A stretch of DNA of 64,000 nt, taken from contig NZ_CP108025.1 in the NCBI RefSeq assembly GCF_041435095.1, positions 6,696,001 through 6,760,000 on the forward strand, given 5' to 3'. Under the pieces are notes generated by a model. The model worked only from the letters and a program-made list of their open reading frames with translations. It did not search any database and was not told the origin of the DNA. The stretch is from Kitasatospora sp. NBC_00315. Its GTDB lineage: Bacteria; Actinomycetota; Actinomycetes; Streptomycetales; Streptomycetaceae. This document shows, piece after piece, positions 17,284-26,048 of this stretch; within the stretch, counting starts at the first letter, position 1; each line of letters begins with the position of its first letter. The position numbers and the translations under genes are program-made.

Positions 17284-17426
17284 GCGTTCGACCGCCGGTC
17301 GCACCCCGGGCCCCGCTCCCCCCGCCCCCGGTCGGGGGCCCGCCCGCCGAAGGCCGGCGGGGAGGAACGGGGCCGATCGCATCCTCACCGGCCAGCCTCC
17401 AACGGCACCGCCCCAGAGACGAGACC

Positions 17427-18293
17427 ATGCAGAGCACCGACACCCCCCTGCTGACCTCCCTGCGCTCGCCCCGCGTCGTCGCCGCCCGCAGGCTGGCCAA
17501 GCGCAACCAGCGCACCAAGGAGCGCCGCTTCCTCGCCGAGGGCCCGCAGGCCGTCCGGGAGGCCGTCGCGTACGGGCAGCTGCCGGGCACGTCCGAGCAC
17601 GCCGTGGTCGAGGTCTACCTCACCCAGGAGGCCGCCGAGCGGCACGCCGACATCGTGGCGGCCGCCCTCGCGGAGGGCCTGCCGGTGCTCACCGCCACCG
17701 ACGAGGTCATCGCGGACATCTGCGACACCGTCACCCCGCAGGGCATCGTCGCGCTCTGCCGCTTCATCGACACCCCCTTCGAGGACGTCCTGCGGGCGGG
17801 CCCCCGACTGGTCGCCGTGCTCGCGCACGTCCGCGACCCCGGCAACGCCGGTACGGTGCTGCGCACCGCCGACGCGGCCGGCGCGGACGCCGTGGTGCTC
17901 ACCGACGCCTCCGTGGACCTGTACAACCCGAAGGCCGTACGGGCCTCCGTGGGCAGTTTGTTCCACCTCCCGGTCGCCGTCGGCGTGCCGGTCGAGGAGG
18001 CCGTCGCGCGACTGCGCGAGGCCGGTGTCCGGGTGCTGGCCGCCGACGGCGCGGGGGAGCGCGACCTCGACCAGGAGCTCGACGAGGGCACGCTCGGCGC
18101 GCCCGGCGCATGGGTGTTCGGCAACGAGGCATGGGGCCTGCCGGAGGAGACCCGCGCACTCGCCGACGAGGTGGTGCGCGTGCCCATCCACGGGCACGCC
18201 GAGAGCCTCAATCTCGCCACGGCCGCCGCCGTCTGCCTCTATGCGTCGGCCCGGGCCCAGCGCTCGCCGGGAGGGTGTCGCGCACAGGGGTAG
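17427..18293 (+). CDS. TrmH (SpoU) family RNA 2'-O-methyltransferase
   Basis: Encodes 288 residues from ATG 17427. The N-terminal ~100 residues are the SpoU substrate-binding domain (RRFLAEGPQAVREA). The SPOUT knot follows with its three motifs: HVRDPGNAGTVLRTADAAGA, VFGNEAWGLP and IPIHGHAESLNLATAAAV-like (here VPIHGHAESLNLATAAA). The family transfers methyl from AdoMet to ribose 2'-OH of rRNA or tRNA. The position after rplT and before pheST is the conserved streptomycete order, which suggests a 23S rRNA target, but the exact nucleotide is not inferable. A second family member is at 59488. Confidence 0.9.
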   Translation: MQSTDTPLLTSLRSPRVVAARRLAKRNQRTKERRFLAEGPQAVREAVAYGQLPGTSEHAVVEVYLTQEAAERHADIVAAALAEGLPVLTATDEVIADICDTVTPQGIVALCRFIDTPFEDVLRAGPRLVAVLAHVRDPGNAGTVLRTADAAGADAVVLTDASVDLYNPKAVRASVGSLFHLPVAVGVPVEEAVARLREAGVRVLAADGAGERDLDQELDEGTLGAPGAWVFGNEAWGLPEETRALADEVVRVPIHGHAESLNLATAAAVCLYASARAQRSPGGCRAQG

Positions 18294-18353
18294 CCACGCT
18301 AGGGTCGACTCCGGTGGGGGAAAGTACACGGTGGGTAATCGGGGAGGAAACCC

Positions 18354-19457
18354 ATGGCCGGCAACGGGGCAGAGCTGAACCCGGACGACCTGCCCGACGG
18401 CCTGGTGATCGCCGACGCCGCCGGCCTCGTGGTCTGCTTCAACAGCGCCGCGGCCCGCCTCACCGGGATCCGGCCCGGCGCCGTCCTCGGCAGCCCGCTG
18501 GCCGCCGCCCTCCCGCTGGAGGACCTGGACGGCCGCCGCTGGTGGCAGTTGACCGATCCGTACGGCGGCCTGGCCACCCGCACCGGCCAGCCGGAGCGCA
18601 ACCTGCTGCTGCCCGGCGGCCGCGAGGTGCTGGTATCCGCCCGCTACGTGCGCGCGGCGCCCTGCGGGCCGCCCGAGCGGGTGGTGATCGCGCTGCGCGG
18701 CACCGAGGCCCGCCGGCGCACCGAGCGCAGCCACGCCGAACTGATCGCCACCGTCGCGCACGAGCTGCGCTCCCCGCTGACCAGCGTCAAGGGCTTCACC
18801 GCCACGCTGCTGGCCAAGTGGGAGCGCTTCACCGACGGGCAGAAGCGGCTCATGCTGGAGACCGTCGACGCGGACGCCGACCGGGTCACCCGGCTGATCG
18901 CCGAGCTGCTGGACATCTCCCGGATCGACGCCGGCCGCCTGGAGCTGCGCAAGCAGGTGGTCGACCTCGCGGCCGCCGTGCGCCGGCACGTGGAGGGCAA
19001 GGTCGCGGCGGGCATCCCCGAGGACCGCTTCGACATCCGGATCAGCGGCCCGCTCACCCAGCTCTGGGCCGACCCCGACAAGGTCGACCAGGTGCTCGGG
19101 AACCTGCTGGAAAATGCGGTGCGGCACGGCGAGGGAACTGTCACGATCGAGGTGGCACCGGCCAAGGAGGTCGTCGAGGCACCCGTCTGGGAGCGCCCCG
19201 GCACCCCGCCCCGCGTCCTGGAAGGCACAGCGATCACCGTGAGCGACGAAGGCGGAGGCATCCCCGAGGAGTCGATTCCGCGCGTCTTCACCCGCTTCTG
19301 GCGCGGCAGCAAGCGTGGCGGCACGGGCCTGGGCCTCTACATCGTGAAGGGCATCGTCGAGGCCCACGGCGGCTCGATCCGCGTCGACCGCGCGCCCGGC
19401 GGCGGCGCCCGGTTCCGATTCATCCTGCCCGCCGCGGTGCCCGACTTCATGCTCTGA
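18354..19457 (+). CDS. PAS-domain sensor histidine kinase
   Basis: Encodes 367 residues from ATG 18354, with no membrane segment, so a cytoplasmic sensor. A PAS-like domain covers about residues 10-118 (DDLPDGLVIADAAGLVVCFN). The dimerisation/phospho-acceptor H-box follows at VAHELRSPLTSVKGF, with His136. The HATPase domain shows N-box LLENAVRHG, G1 VSDEGGGIPEE and G2 GGTGLGLYIVKG. No response regulator gene is adjacent, so the partner is encoded elsewhere. It lies 60 bp after the TrmH gene and may be read from the same transcript. Confidence 0.9.
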   Translation: MAGNGAELNPDDLPDGLVIADAAGLVVCFNSAAARLTGIRPGAVLGSPLAAALPLEDLDGRRWWQLTDPYGGLATRTGQPERNLLLPGGREVLVSARYVRAAPCGPPERVVIALRGTEARRRTERSHAELIATVAHELRSPLTSVKGFTATLLAKWERFTDGQKRLMLETVDADADRVTRLIAELLDISRIDAGRLELRKQVVDLAAAVRRHVEGKVAAGIPEDRFDIRISGPLTQLWADPDKVDQVLGNLLENAVRHGEGTVTIEVAPAKEVVEAPVWERPGTPPRVLEGTAITVSDEGGGIPEESIPRVFTRFWRGSKRGGTGLGLYIVKGIVEAHGGSIRVDRAPGGGARFRFILPAAVPDFML

Positions 19458-19821
19458 AGCGGCCACACCGGCGGGCCACCCCCGCCCCGGCACCCCCGGT
19501 GCCCCCGGCACCCCGCGAGGGGGCCGAAGAGGCGCGCCGGTGCCGAGAGGGAGAAGGGCCGAGGTCCGACGTCAGGAGGACCGCAGTGCCCGCCGACCGT
19601 CGGCGCCGGACGCGAGCGCCCCGGAGGCGAGCCGAGCCCTTCAGAGGGGCGACTACACTCGACCATTGGCGTCGTTGACACGACCGGCGCGGCCGAGCCG
19701 CGGACAACCCGTCCTCCACCTGCGGAGACGGCTGCCCGCGCCCCCGCCACGCCGGTCGTACCGCAACGGCGGTCAGCCCCACACCTGAGCACGGACGAGC
19801 AGGAGCACGGGAAAGATAGAG
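19458..19821 (+). other. 364-bp gap upstream of pheST
   Basis: No gene is apparent. A -10-like TACACT is at 19654-19659 and a TTGACA at 19675-19680, but neither has a good partner element. I looked for a T-box or a Phe-rich leader peptide and saw neither. Confidence 0.5.
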
Positions 19822-20943
19822 ATGTCGGCACCCAATAAGTCGTATGACCCGGTAGAGGTAGAGGCATTGAAGCCCGAAGAGGTCGAGCGTGCCCGCGACG
19901 AGGCCCTCGGCGCCTTCGCCGCGGCCGGCAGCCTCGACGAGCTCAAGCAGGCCAAGGTCGCCCACACCGGCGACCGCTCCGCGCTGTCCCTCGCCAACCG
20001 CGAGATCGGCGCCCTCCCGCCGCACGCGAAGGCCGCGGCGGGCAAGCTGATCGGCCAGGCCCGCGGTGCCGTCAACCAGGCGCTGGCCAAGCGGCAGACC
20101 GAGCTGGAGGCGGAACGCGACGCCCGCGTGCTGGTCGAGGAGGCGGTGGACGTCACGCTGCCGTACGACCGCGCCCCGCGCGGTGCCCGGCACCCGCTGA
20201 CCACCCTCGCGGAGCGCATCGAGGACACCTTCGTCGCGATGGGCTACGAGGTCGCCGAGGGCCCCGAGGTCGAGGCCGAGTGGCTCAACTTCGACGCCCT
20301 CAACCTCGGGCCGGACCACCCGGCCCGTTCGATGCAGGACACCTTCTTCGTCCAGGCCCCGGACGGCTCCGCCGACTCCGGCGTGGTGCTGCGCACCCAG
20401 ACCTCCCCGGTCCAGATCCGCAGCATGCTCGATCGCGAGCCGCCGGTCTACGTGATCTGCCCCGGCCGGGTCTACCGGACCGACGAGCTGGACGCCACCC
20501 ACACCCCGGTCTTCCGGCAGCTGGAGGGCCTGGCGGTGGACGAGGGCATCACCTTCGCCGACCTCAAGGGCACCCTGGAGCTGCTGGTCTCCAAGCTGAT
20601 CGGCGACGGCCTGGAGCTGCGCTGGCGGCCCTCGTACTTCCCGTTCACCGAGCCGGGCGCCGAGATCGACCTGCAGTGCTTCGTCTGCCGCGGCGAGAGC
20701 ATCGGCAACCCGGACAAGCCCTGCCGCACCTGCTCCTCCGAGGGCTGGATCGAACTGGGCGGCTGCGGAGTGGTCAACCCCCGCGTGCTGATCGCGGCCG
20801 GTGTCGACCCCGACCGCTACAGCGGATTCGCCTTCGGCCTCGGCCTGGAGCGAATTCTGATGAACCGCCACAGCGTCGCCGACATGCGCGACATGGTCGA
20901 GGGTGACGTCCGTTTCACCCTCCCGTTCGGGATGGAGATCTGA
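19822..20943 (+). CDS. pheS: Phenylalanine-tRNA ligase, alpha subunit
   Basis: Encodes 373 residues from ATG 19822. The N-terminal coiled coil (~1-110) is followed by the class II catalytic domain: motif 2-like VYRTDELDATHTPVFRQLEGL, substrate-pocket residues in PSYFPFTEPGAEID, and motif 3 GFAFGLGLERILM. It forms the alpha2-beta2 enzyme with PheT to charge tRNA-Phe. The stop overlaps the pheT start in TGATG, so the two are translationally coupled. The ~360-bp upstream gap holds no visible T-box. Confidence 0.98.
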   Translation: MSAPNKSYDPVEVEALKPEEVERARDEALGAFAAAGSLDELKQAKVAHTGDRSALSLANREIGALPPHAKAAAGKLIGQARGAVNQALAKRQTELEAERDARVLVEEAVDVTLPYDRAPRGARHPLTTLAERIEDTFVAMGYEVAEGPEVEAEWLNFDALNLGPDHPARSMQDTFFVQAPDGSADSGVVLRTQTSPVQIRSMLDREPPVYVICPGRVYRTDELDATHTPVFRQLEGLAVDEGITFADLKGTLELLVSKLIGDGLELRWRPSYFPFTEPGAEIDLQCFVCRGESIGNPDKPCRTCSSEGWIELGGCGVVNPRVLIAAGVDPDRYSGFAFGLGLERILMNRHSVADMRDMVEGDVRFTLPFGMEI

Positions 20944-23462
20944 TGCGCGTCCCGCTTTCCTGGCTGCGTGAGTACGTCGACCTGCCGGCCGGCGAGACCG
21001 GCCGCGACGTGGCGGCCCGGCTGGTCCGCGCCGGCCTCGAGGTCGAGACCGTCGAGCAGCTCAACGCCGACCTCAAGGGCCCGCTGGTGGTCGGCCAGGT
21101 GCTCTCCATCGAGGAGCTGTCCGGCTTCAAGAAGCCGATCCGGCACTGCTTCGTCAACGTGGGCGACGCCAACGGCACCGGCGAGCCGCAGGAGATCGTC
21201 TGCGGTGCGACCAACTTCGCCGTCGGCGACAAGGTGGTCGTGGTCCTCCCGGGCGCGGTGCTGCCCGGCCCGTTCCCGATCGCCGCGCGGCAGACCTACG
21301 GCCACACCTCGGCCGGCATGATCTGCTCCGCCCGCGAGCTCGGCATGGGTGACGACCACAACGGCATCATCGTGCTCCCGCCGGAGTACGAGCCCGGCAC
21401 CGACGCGGTCGAGCTGCTCCAGCTCGTCGACGAGGTGCTGGACATCGCCGTCACCCCGGACCGCGGCTACTGCCTCTCCATGCGCGGCGTCGCCCGTGAG
21501 GCCGCCGCCGCGTACGGGCTGCCGCTGGCCGACCCGGCGCTGCTGGACGTGCCCCCGGCCAACAGCTACGGCTACCTGGTCAAGGTCGCCGACCCGGTGG
21601 GCTGCGACCGCTTCGTGGCCCGTACGGTGACCGGCCTCGACCCGGCCGCCAAGTCGCCGATCTGGCTGCAGCGCCGTCTGCAGAAGTCCGGGGTCCGCCC
21701 GATCTCGCTGACCGTCGACATCACCAACTACGTGATGCTGGAGGTCGGCCAGCCGCTGCACGCCTACGACCGCGGGCGGGTCGACGGCCCGATCCAGGTC
21801 CGCCGGGCCGAGGAGGGCGAGCTGCTCACCACCCTCGACGGGGTCAAGCGCAAGCTGTCCGCCGAGGACCTGCTGATCTGCGACAACTCCGGCCCGATCG
21901 GGCTGGCCGGCGTGATGGGCGGCGCCAGCACGGAGATCGCCGACCCGGTGACCGACCCGGCGACCGGCCAGGTCACCGGCTCGACCGAGGTGATCATCGA
22001 GGCGGCGCACTTCGACGCCGTCGCGATCGCCCGCACGGCCAAGCGCCACAAGCTGCCCTCGGAGGCGTCCAAGCGCTTCGAGCGCGGCGTCGACCCGGAG
22101 GCCACCCGCGCCGCCGCCCAGCGCGCCGTGGACCTGCTGGTCCTGATCGCCGGCGGTACCGCCGAGGCCGGGGTCACCGACATCGCGGCCCCGCACCCGC
22201 TGCGTACCATCACCATCGCCGCGGACCTGCCCGACCGGGTCGCCGGCACCGTGTACGGGCGGGAGACGGTCGCCCGGCGACTGCAGGAGATCGGCTGCTC
22301 CGTCGCGGGCGCCGACATCCTGGAGATCACCCCGCCGACCTGGCGCCCCGACCTCACCGACCCGTACGACCTCGCGGAGGAGGTCATCCGCCTGGAGGGG
22401 TACGACAACGTCCCCACCCGGATGCCCACCGTCCCGCCGGGCAAGGGCCTGACCGAGGCGCAGCGGATGCACCGCCGGGTCGGTGTCGCCCTCGCGGGCG
22501 CGGGCTACGTCGAGGTGAACAACTACCCGTTCGTCGGCGAGGCCGCCCTCGACGGGCTCGGCCTGGAGCCGGACGACCGGCGCCGCCGCACGGTGAAGCT
22601 GGTCAACCCGCTCAACGACGAGGAGCCGGCGCTGCGCACCACGCTGCTGCCCGGCCTGCTCGGCGCCCTGCGGCGCAACATCGGCCGCGGCAACACCGAT
22701 CTCGCGATCTTCGAGACGGGCACGGTGTTCCTGCCGAAGGACGAGCTGACCGTCGCCCCGCGCCCGTCCGTGGAGCGCAGGCCGACTCCCGAGGAGTTCG
22801 CCGAGCTGAACGCCGCCCTGCCGGACCAGCCGCGCCGCGTGGCGGTCGCGCTGGCGGGCGAGCGGCTGCCGTCCGGCTGGTGGGGCAGGGGCGCACAGGC
22901 GGGCTGGGCGGACGCGGTCGAGGCCGCCCGTACGGTCGCCGCCGCCGCGGGCATCGAGCTGACCGTGCGCCAGGGCCGGCTGGCCCCGTGGCACCCGGGC
23001 CGCTGCGCCGAGCTGGTCGTCGCCGGTACCGACCGGGTGGTCGGCCACGCCGGTGAGCTGCACCCGCGCGTCGTGAAGGCGCTCGGGCTGCCCGAGCGCA
23101 CCAGCGTGATGGAGCTCGACGTCGACCTGCTGGCCGCCGACGGCGCCGAGCGGGTCACCGGGCCGACGGTGTCCGCCTACCCGGTGGCAACCCAGGACGT
23201 CGCGCTGATCGTCGACGCGGCCGTTCCGGCCGCCGAGGTTGAGGGCGCCCTGCGCGCCGGCGCGGGCGAACTGCTGGAGGCGATCCGGTTGTTCGACGTC
23301 TTCACCGGCGAGCAGGTGGGCGGGGGCAAGAAGTCGCTGGCGTACGCGCTGCGCTTCCGCGCCACCGACCGCACGCTGACGGCGGACGAGGCGTCGGCCG
23401 CCCGCGAGGCGGCGGTCGCCGAGGCCCTGGCCCGTACGGGCGCGGTGCTGCGCGGCGCCTGA
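20943..23462 (+). CDS. pheT: Phenylalanine-tRNA ligase, beta subunit
   Basis: Encodes 839 residues, starting at the ATG that overlaps the pheS stop. Domains in order: the N-terminal tRNA-binding OB domain (~40-155, GPLVVGQVLSIEELSG), the B3/B4 editing domain (~210-390, with KRHKLPSEASKRFERGVDPE), the B5 domain (~410-480), a catalytic-like core (WRPDLTDPYDLAEEVIRLEGYDNVP) and the C-terminal anticodon-binding (FDX-ACB) domain ending at the stop. Length is normal for the family. It is followed within 30 bp by a 20-bp perfect-stem terminator. Confidence 0.98.
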   Translation: MRVPLSWLREYVDLPAGETGRDVAARLVRAGLEVETVEQLNADLKGPLVVGQVLSIEELSGFKKPIRHCFVNVGDANGTGEPQEIVCGATNFAVGDKVVVVLPGAVLPGPFPIAARQTYGHTSAGMICSARELGMGDDHNGIIVLPPEYEPGTDAVELLQLVDEVLDIAVTPDRGYCLSMRGVAREAAAAYGLPLADPALLDVPPANSYGYLVKVADPVGCDRFVARTVTGLDPAAKSPIWLQRRLQKSGVRPISLTVDITNYVMLEVGQPLHAYDRGRVDGPIQVRRAEEGELLTTLDGVKRKLSAEDLLICDNSGPIGLAGVMGGASTEIADPVTDPATGQVTGSTEVIIEAAHFDAVAIARTAKRHKLPSEASKRFERGVDPEATRAAAQRAVDLLVLIAGGTAEAGVTDIAAPHPLRTITIAADLPDRVAGTVYGRETVARRLQEIGCSVAGADILEITPPTWRPDLTDPYDLAEEVIRLEGYDNVPTRMPTVPPGKGLTEAQRMHRRVGVALAGAGYVEVNNYPFVGEAALDGLGLEPDDRRRRTVKLVNPLNDEEPALRTTLLPGLLGALRRNIGRGNTDLAIFETGTVFLPKDELTVAPRPSVERRPTPEEFAELNAALPDQPRRVAVALAGERLPSGWWGRGAQAGWADAVEAARTVAAAAGIELTVRQGRLAPWHPGRCAELVVAGTDRVVGHAGELHPRVVKALGLPERTSVMELDVDLLAADGAERVTGPTVSAYPVATQDVALIVDAAVPAAEVEGALRAGAGELLEAIRLFDVFTGEQVGGGKKSLAYALRFRATDRTLTADEASAAREAAVAEALARTGAVLRGA

Positions 23463-23491
23463 CGCCGGGCCCGGTCGGGCCGACACCGCCG

Positions 23492-23535
23492 AACGGCCCC
23501 GCCCCGGACCACTCCTGGTCCGGGGCGGGGCCGTT
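23492..23535 (+). terminator. Terminator of pheST
   Basis: Perfect 20-bp stem (23492-23511 with 23516-23535) and a 4-nt loop CTCC. One of the strongest hairpins in the window. Confidence 0.92.
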
Positions 23536-23556
23536 GGCGTGGGCGCGGGTGCGCGG

Positions 23557-23596
23557 GTGCGGCGGTGCGGCGGTGCGGCGGTGCGGCGGTGCGGCG
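23557..23596. repeat. 8-bp tandem repeat, five units
   Basis: Five exact copies of GTGCGGCG, flanked by degenerate GGTGCGCG and GGTGGCG units, 22 bp after the pheT terminator. Confidence 0.85.
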
Positions 23597-23874
23597 GGTG
23601 GCGGGTGGCGCCCGACGCCCCGGCCCTGCCCTGCGGCCCACGCGCGGCCGGCCACGGCGCCGGGTGCGGAGGCGAACCCTCGGGCCCGGCCCCGGGGCGA
23701 GGCCGCAGGTCGGAATCGTTGCCCACGCGGACGCGGTCCGGCGGCTGCCCCGGCCGGTGGCCTGAGCTGTGCGTTTGCCGGCCGGGAGGACATCCGTCCG
23801 ACGTATTGGCATGTCTGTGGCGGGAATATCTTGGCAAGACCCTTGCGGTGAAGGGGAGATGAGCGCTTCAATCA

Positions 23875-23893
23875 GTTAGGAAAGTTTCCTAAC
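23875..23893. promoter_or_regulatory. CsnR-type operator upstream of chitosanase
   Basis: GTTAGGAAAGTTTCCTAAC, a 19-bp palindrome with a single central base. It matches the operator bound by the ROK-family repressor CsnR ahead of csnA in Kitasatospora sp. N174 and related chitosanase genes. It lies 85 bp before the ATG, within the likely promoter. Confidence 0.88.
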
Positions 23894-23978
23894 GAGAGCG
23901 CCGGGCACCCCCATGCCCCCGCCATCGGTCCCCCGCGGCGCCGCGCCCCGACGGTGCCCACAGCAGACGGAGCGTCAT

Positions 23979-24818
23979 ATGCACCCCCAGCACAGGACCG
24001 CCCGCATAGCCCTCGCGGTCATCCTGGCGGCCGCGCCCGCCACCCTCGCCGCGGCCGGCGTCAGCCACGCCGCCACTCCCGCCGCGTCCGCCGTGACGGC
24101 GGCCGCGGTCGGGCTGGACGACCCGCACAAGAAGGACATCGCCATGCAGCTGGTGTCCAGCGCGGAGAACTCCTCGCTGGACTGGAAGGCGCAGTACAAG
24201 TACATCGAGGACATCAAGGACGGCCGGGGCTACACCGGCGGCATCATCGGCTTCTGCTCCGGCACCGGTGACATGCTCGACCTCGTCCAGCACTACACCG
24301 ACCTGAAGCCGGGCAACATCCTGGCCAAGTACCTGCCGGCCCTCAAGAAGGTCAACGGCACCGCCTCGCACACCGGCCTCGGCACCGCGTTCACCAACGA
24401 CTGGGCCACCGCCGCCAAGGACACCGTCTTCCAGCAGGCGCAGAACGACGAGCGCGACCGGGTCTACTTCAACCCGGCCGTCAACCAGGCCAAGGCCGAC
24501 GGCCTGCGGGCGCTGGGCCAGTTCGCCTACTACGACGCCATCGTCATGCACGGCCCCGGCAGCGACCCGGTCAGCTTCGGCGGCATCCGCGCCACCGCCA
24601 TGAAGAAGGCCAAGACCCCCGCCCAGGGCGGCAACGAGACGACCTACCTCAACGCCTTCCTGGACGCCCGCAAGGCCGCCATGCTCACCGAGGCGGCCCA
24701 CGACGACACCAGCAGGGTCGACACCGAGCAGCGGGTCTTCCTGAAGGCCGGCAACCTCGACCTCAACCCGCCGCTGAAGTGGAAGACCTACGGCGACAGC
24801 TACACCATCAACAGCTGA
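23979..24818 (+). CDS. csnA: Secreted chitosanase, GH46 family
   Basis: Encodes 279 residues from ATG 23979. A signal peptide with a hydrophobic core (IALAVILAAAPATLAAAG) ends near SHA-AT (~31). The mature enzyme shows the GH46 active site: Glu63 (SSAENSSLDW) as acid and Asp81 (IKDGRGYTGG) as base. Their spacing of 18 matches Glu22/Asp40 of the N174 enzyme. It cleaves chitosan outside the cell by inversion. The CsnR-type palindrome 85 bp upstream implies induction by chito-oligosaccharides. Single-gene unit. Confidence 0.95.
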   Translation: MHPQHRTARIALAVILAAAPATLAAAGVSHAATPAASAVTAAAVGLDDPHKKDIAMQLVSSAENSSLDWKAQYKYIEDIKDGRGYTGGIIGFCSGTGDMLDLVQHYTDLKPGNILAKYLPALKKVNGTASHTGLGTAFTNDWATAAKDTVFQQAQNDERDRVYFNPAVNQAKADGLRALGQFAYYDAIVMHGPGSDPVSFGGIRATAMKKAKTPAQGGNETTYLNAFLDARKAAMLTEAAHDDTSRVDTEQRVFLKAGNLDLNPPLKWKTYGDSYTINS

Positions 24819-25093
24819 TCCCCGGAGGGCGGGTGCGGGGCGCCGCGTGCTCGGCGCCCCGCACCCGCCCTCAGCCGTCGCCCTGGACCGGCCGGTCGCC
24901 TTGGAGCGACCGGCACACGGTGGGCGGCGTCGCGACGCCCGGGCCCGTGTCTGGACTGCGTTGTCGTCGGTCACCGCAGCTCCGCTGCTGCTCCATCCTC
25001 CGCCTTGCCGGACCCGGCCCGAACGCCGCTCCTTCATCCACCCACCATGTGCCGGTCCCTCTTAATCGAACGACAGCGCGCCGCCGAGCCTGC

Positions 25094-25099
25094 TAGCGT
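25094..25099 (+). promoter_or_regulatory. Candidate -10 box for a leaderless start
   Basis: TAGCGT ends seven bases before the GTG at 25107, the spacing for transcription starting on the start codon. No RBS is present. The -35 is weak. Confidence 0.4.
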
Positions 25100-25106
25100 C
25101 CTGCCC

Positions 25107-25838
25107 GTGGCCAAGCTGAATCAGATCATCGCCGTCGAAAAGGGCGTCAAGTCCAAGTCCTTCCAGGAGTTGACGCACGCTCACCAGGGTTTGCAGAAGC
25201 CCGCACTGCTGGCCGGCATCTCCCGGACGTACCAGCCCAAGGACGAGGAGGGCGAGCAGCTCCCGCCCGAGTCCACCCGGGTCCAGGCCAAGGCGGAGGA
25301 CGTCCTGCGGACCACCGCGGCGACCCTCACCCGGCTGTTCGACGTCACGGCGACCAAGGACTGGGCCAACTGCTCGGCCCGCGCCGACGTCGTCCTGGAG
25401 GGCCGCACCCTGCTCACCCAGGTGCCGGTGACGTACCTGCTCTTCCTGGAGAAGCAGCTGACGGACCTGCACACCTTCGTGCGCAAGCTGCCGGTGCTGG
25501 ACGCCTCCGAGTCCTGGAACCTGGACGCCTCCACCGACGCGTGGAAGACCGACCCGGTGCGGACCATCCGCACCAAGAAGGTCCCGCGCAACCACGTGAA
25601 GGCCGAGGCCACCGAGAAGCACCCGGCGCAGGTCGAGGTCTACTACGAGGACATCCCGGTCGGCTACTGGACGACCGTCAAGTTCTCCGGCGCCCTGCCG
25701 GCCCGGCGGGTGAACGAGCTGATGGAGCGGGTCGAGAAGCTCCAGCAGGCCGTGCAGTTCGCCCGCGAGGAGGCCAACAGCGCCGAGGTCACCGACCAGC
25801 GGGTCGGCGACGCGGTGTTCGGCTACCTGTTCGGGTAG
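25107..25838 (+). CDS. Conserved protein of unknown function linked to tRNA-like RNA
   Basis: Encodes 243 residues from GTG 25107, probably leaderless. No signal peptide, membrane segment or named catalytic motif was found. The sequence is well ordered and of normal composition: an N-terminal helix-rich part (LNQIIAVEKGVKSKSFQEL), a central part with LLTQVPVTYLLFLEKQLTDL, a strand/loop region rich in charged residues (VRTIRTKKVPRNHVKAEAT), and a C-terminal coiled-coil-like helix (RRVNELMERVEKLQQAVQF) before a conserved-looking end VFGYLFG. I do not recognise an assigned function. The stop is 12 nt before the first hairpin of a structured RNA that contains two tRNA-like modules, and one strong terminator follows both. 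Confidence 0.85.
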   Translation: MAKLNQIIAVEKGVKSKSFQELTHAHQGLQKPALLAGISRTYQPKDEEGEQLPPESTRVQAKAEDVLRTTAATLTRLFDVTATKDWANCSARADVVLEGRTLLTQVPVTYLLFLEKQLTDLHTFVRKLPVLDASESWNLDASTDAWKTDPVRTIRTKKVPRNHVKAEATEKHPAQVEVYYEDIPVGYWTTVKFSGALPARRVNELMERVEKLQQAVQFAREEANSAEVTDQRVGDAVFGYLFG

Positions 25839-25849
25839 CCTCATGATCC

Positions 25850-25884
25850 CCCCTCGTCGAGCGCGAGGGGTGCGCGAAAGCGCA
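25850..25884 (+). ncRNA. Two hairpins opening the tRNA-like RNA region
   Basis: CCCCTCG/CGAGGGG (25850-25856 with 25864-25870) with a 7-nt loop is followed at once by TGCGC-GAAA-GCGCA (25871-25884), a GNRA-capped hairpin. They begin 12 nt after the stop of the preceding gene and may mark the 5' part of the RNA or stabilise the mRNA 3' end. Confidence 0.65.
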
Positions 25885-25905
25885 AAGCTGAAACTGACGT
25901 TGAAG

Positions 25906-25993
25906 CTGAAGATGGGGTATCGGTGGAGGTTCGAATCCTCCCCCCGGCACTGTCACGCCGGGGTGGCCCAAGGGCAGAGGCAGCCCCGATCAG
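25906..25993 (+). ncRNA. tRNA-like module A, permuted order (YrlA-like tRNA mimic)
   Basis: Parts of a tRNA occur in the order T-arm, 3' acceptor strand, loop, 5' acceptor strand, D-arm. The T-arm is GGAGG-TTCGAAT-CCTCC (25925-25941). CCCCGGC (25942-25948) pairs with GCCGGGG (25957-25963) across an 8-nt loop. TG then leads into a D-arm (25966-25981) with GGG in the loop. The outer 'anticodon' stem is GGGGT (25914-25918) with GCCCC (25983-25987), extended after an internal loop by CTGA (25906-25909) with TCAG (25990-25993). No linear tRNA can be drawn, since no other GCCGGGG lies upstream. The closed acceptor end without CCA recalls the tRNA-mimic module of YrlA-type Y RNAs. A permuted tRNA gene is the alternative. 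Confidence 0.8.
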
Positions 25994-26048
25994 ACTCAGA
26001 TTCTCGCTCAAGTCTCAGTATTCGCCGCCGAGCGCCAGATCGACCGAG

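Larger units (their letters stand above)
23463..23978. other. 516-bp gap between pheT and the chitosanase gene
   Basis: Holds the pheT terminator, an 8-bp tandem repeat, about 200 bp of GC-rich sequence without a credible gene, then a lower-GC promoter zone (about 23800-23900) with the CsnR-type operator. Confidence 0.7.

Noticed and set aside
19458..19821. T-box or Phe leader peptide before pheST
   Set aside because: No T-box sequence, no run of Phe codons in any short frame, and no clear paired antiterminator.
20817..23837. 1006-residue open frame on the minus strand opposite pheST
   Set aside because: Typical of a GC-rich genome, where the antisense third-position bias leaves long frames open. 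It lacks family motifs, while pheS/pheT on the other strand are unmistakable.
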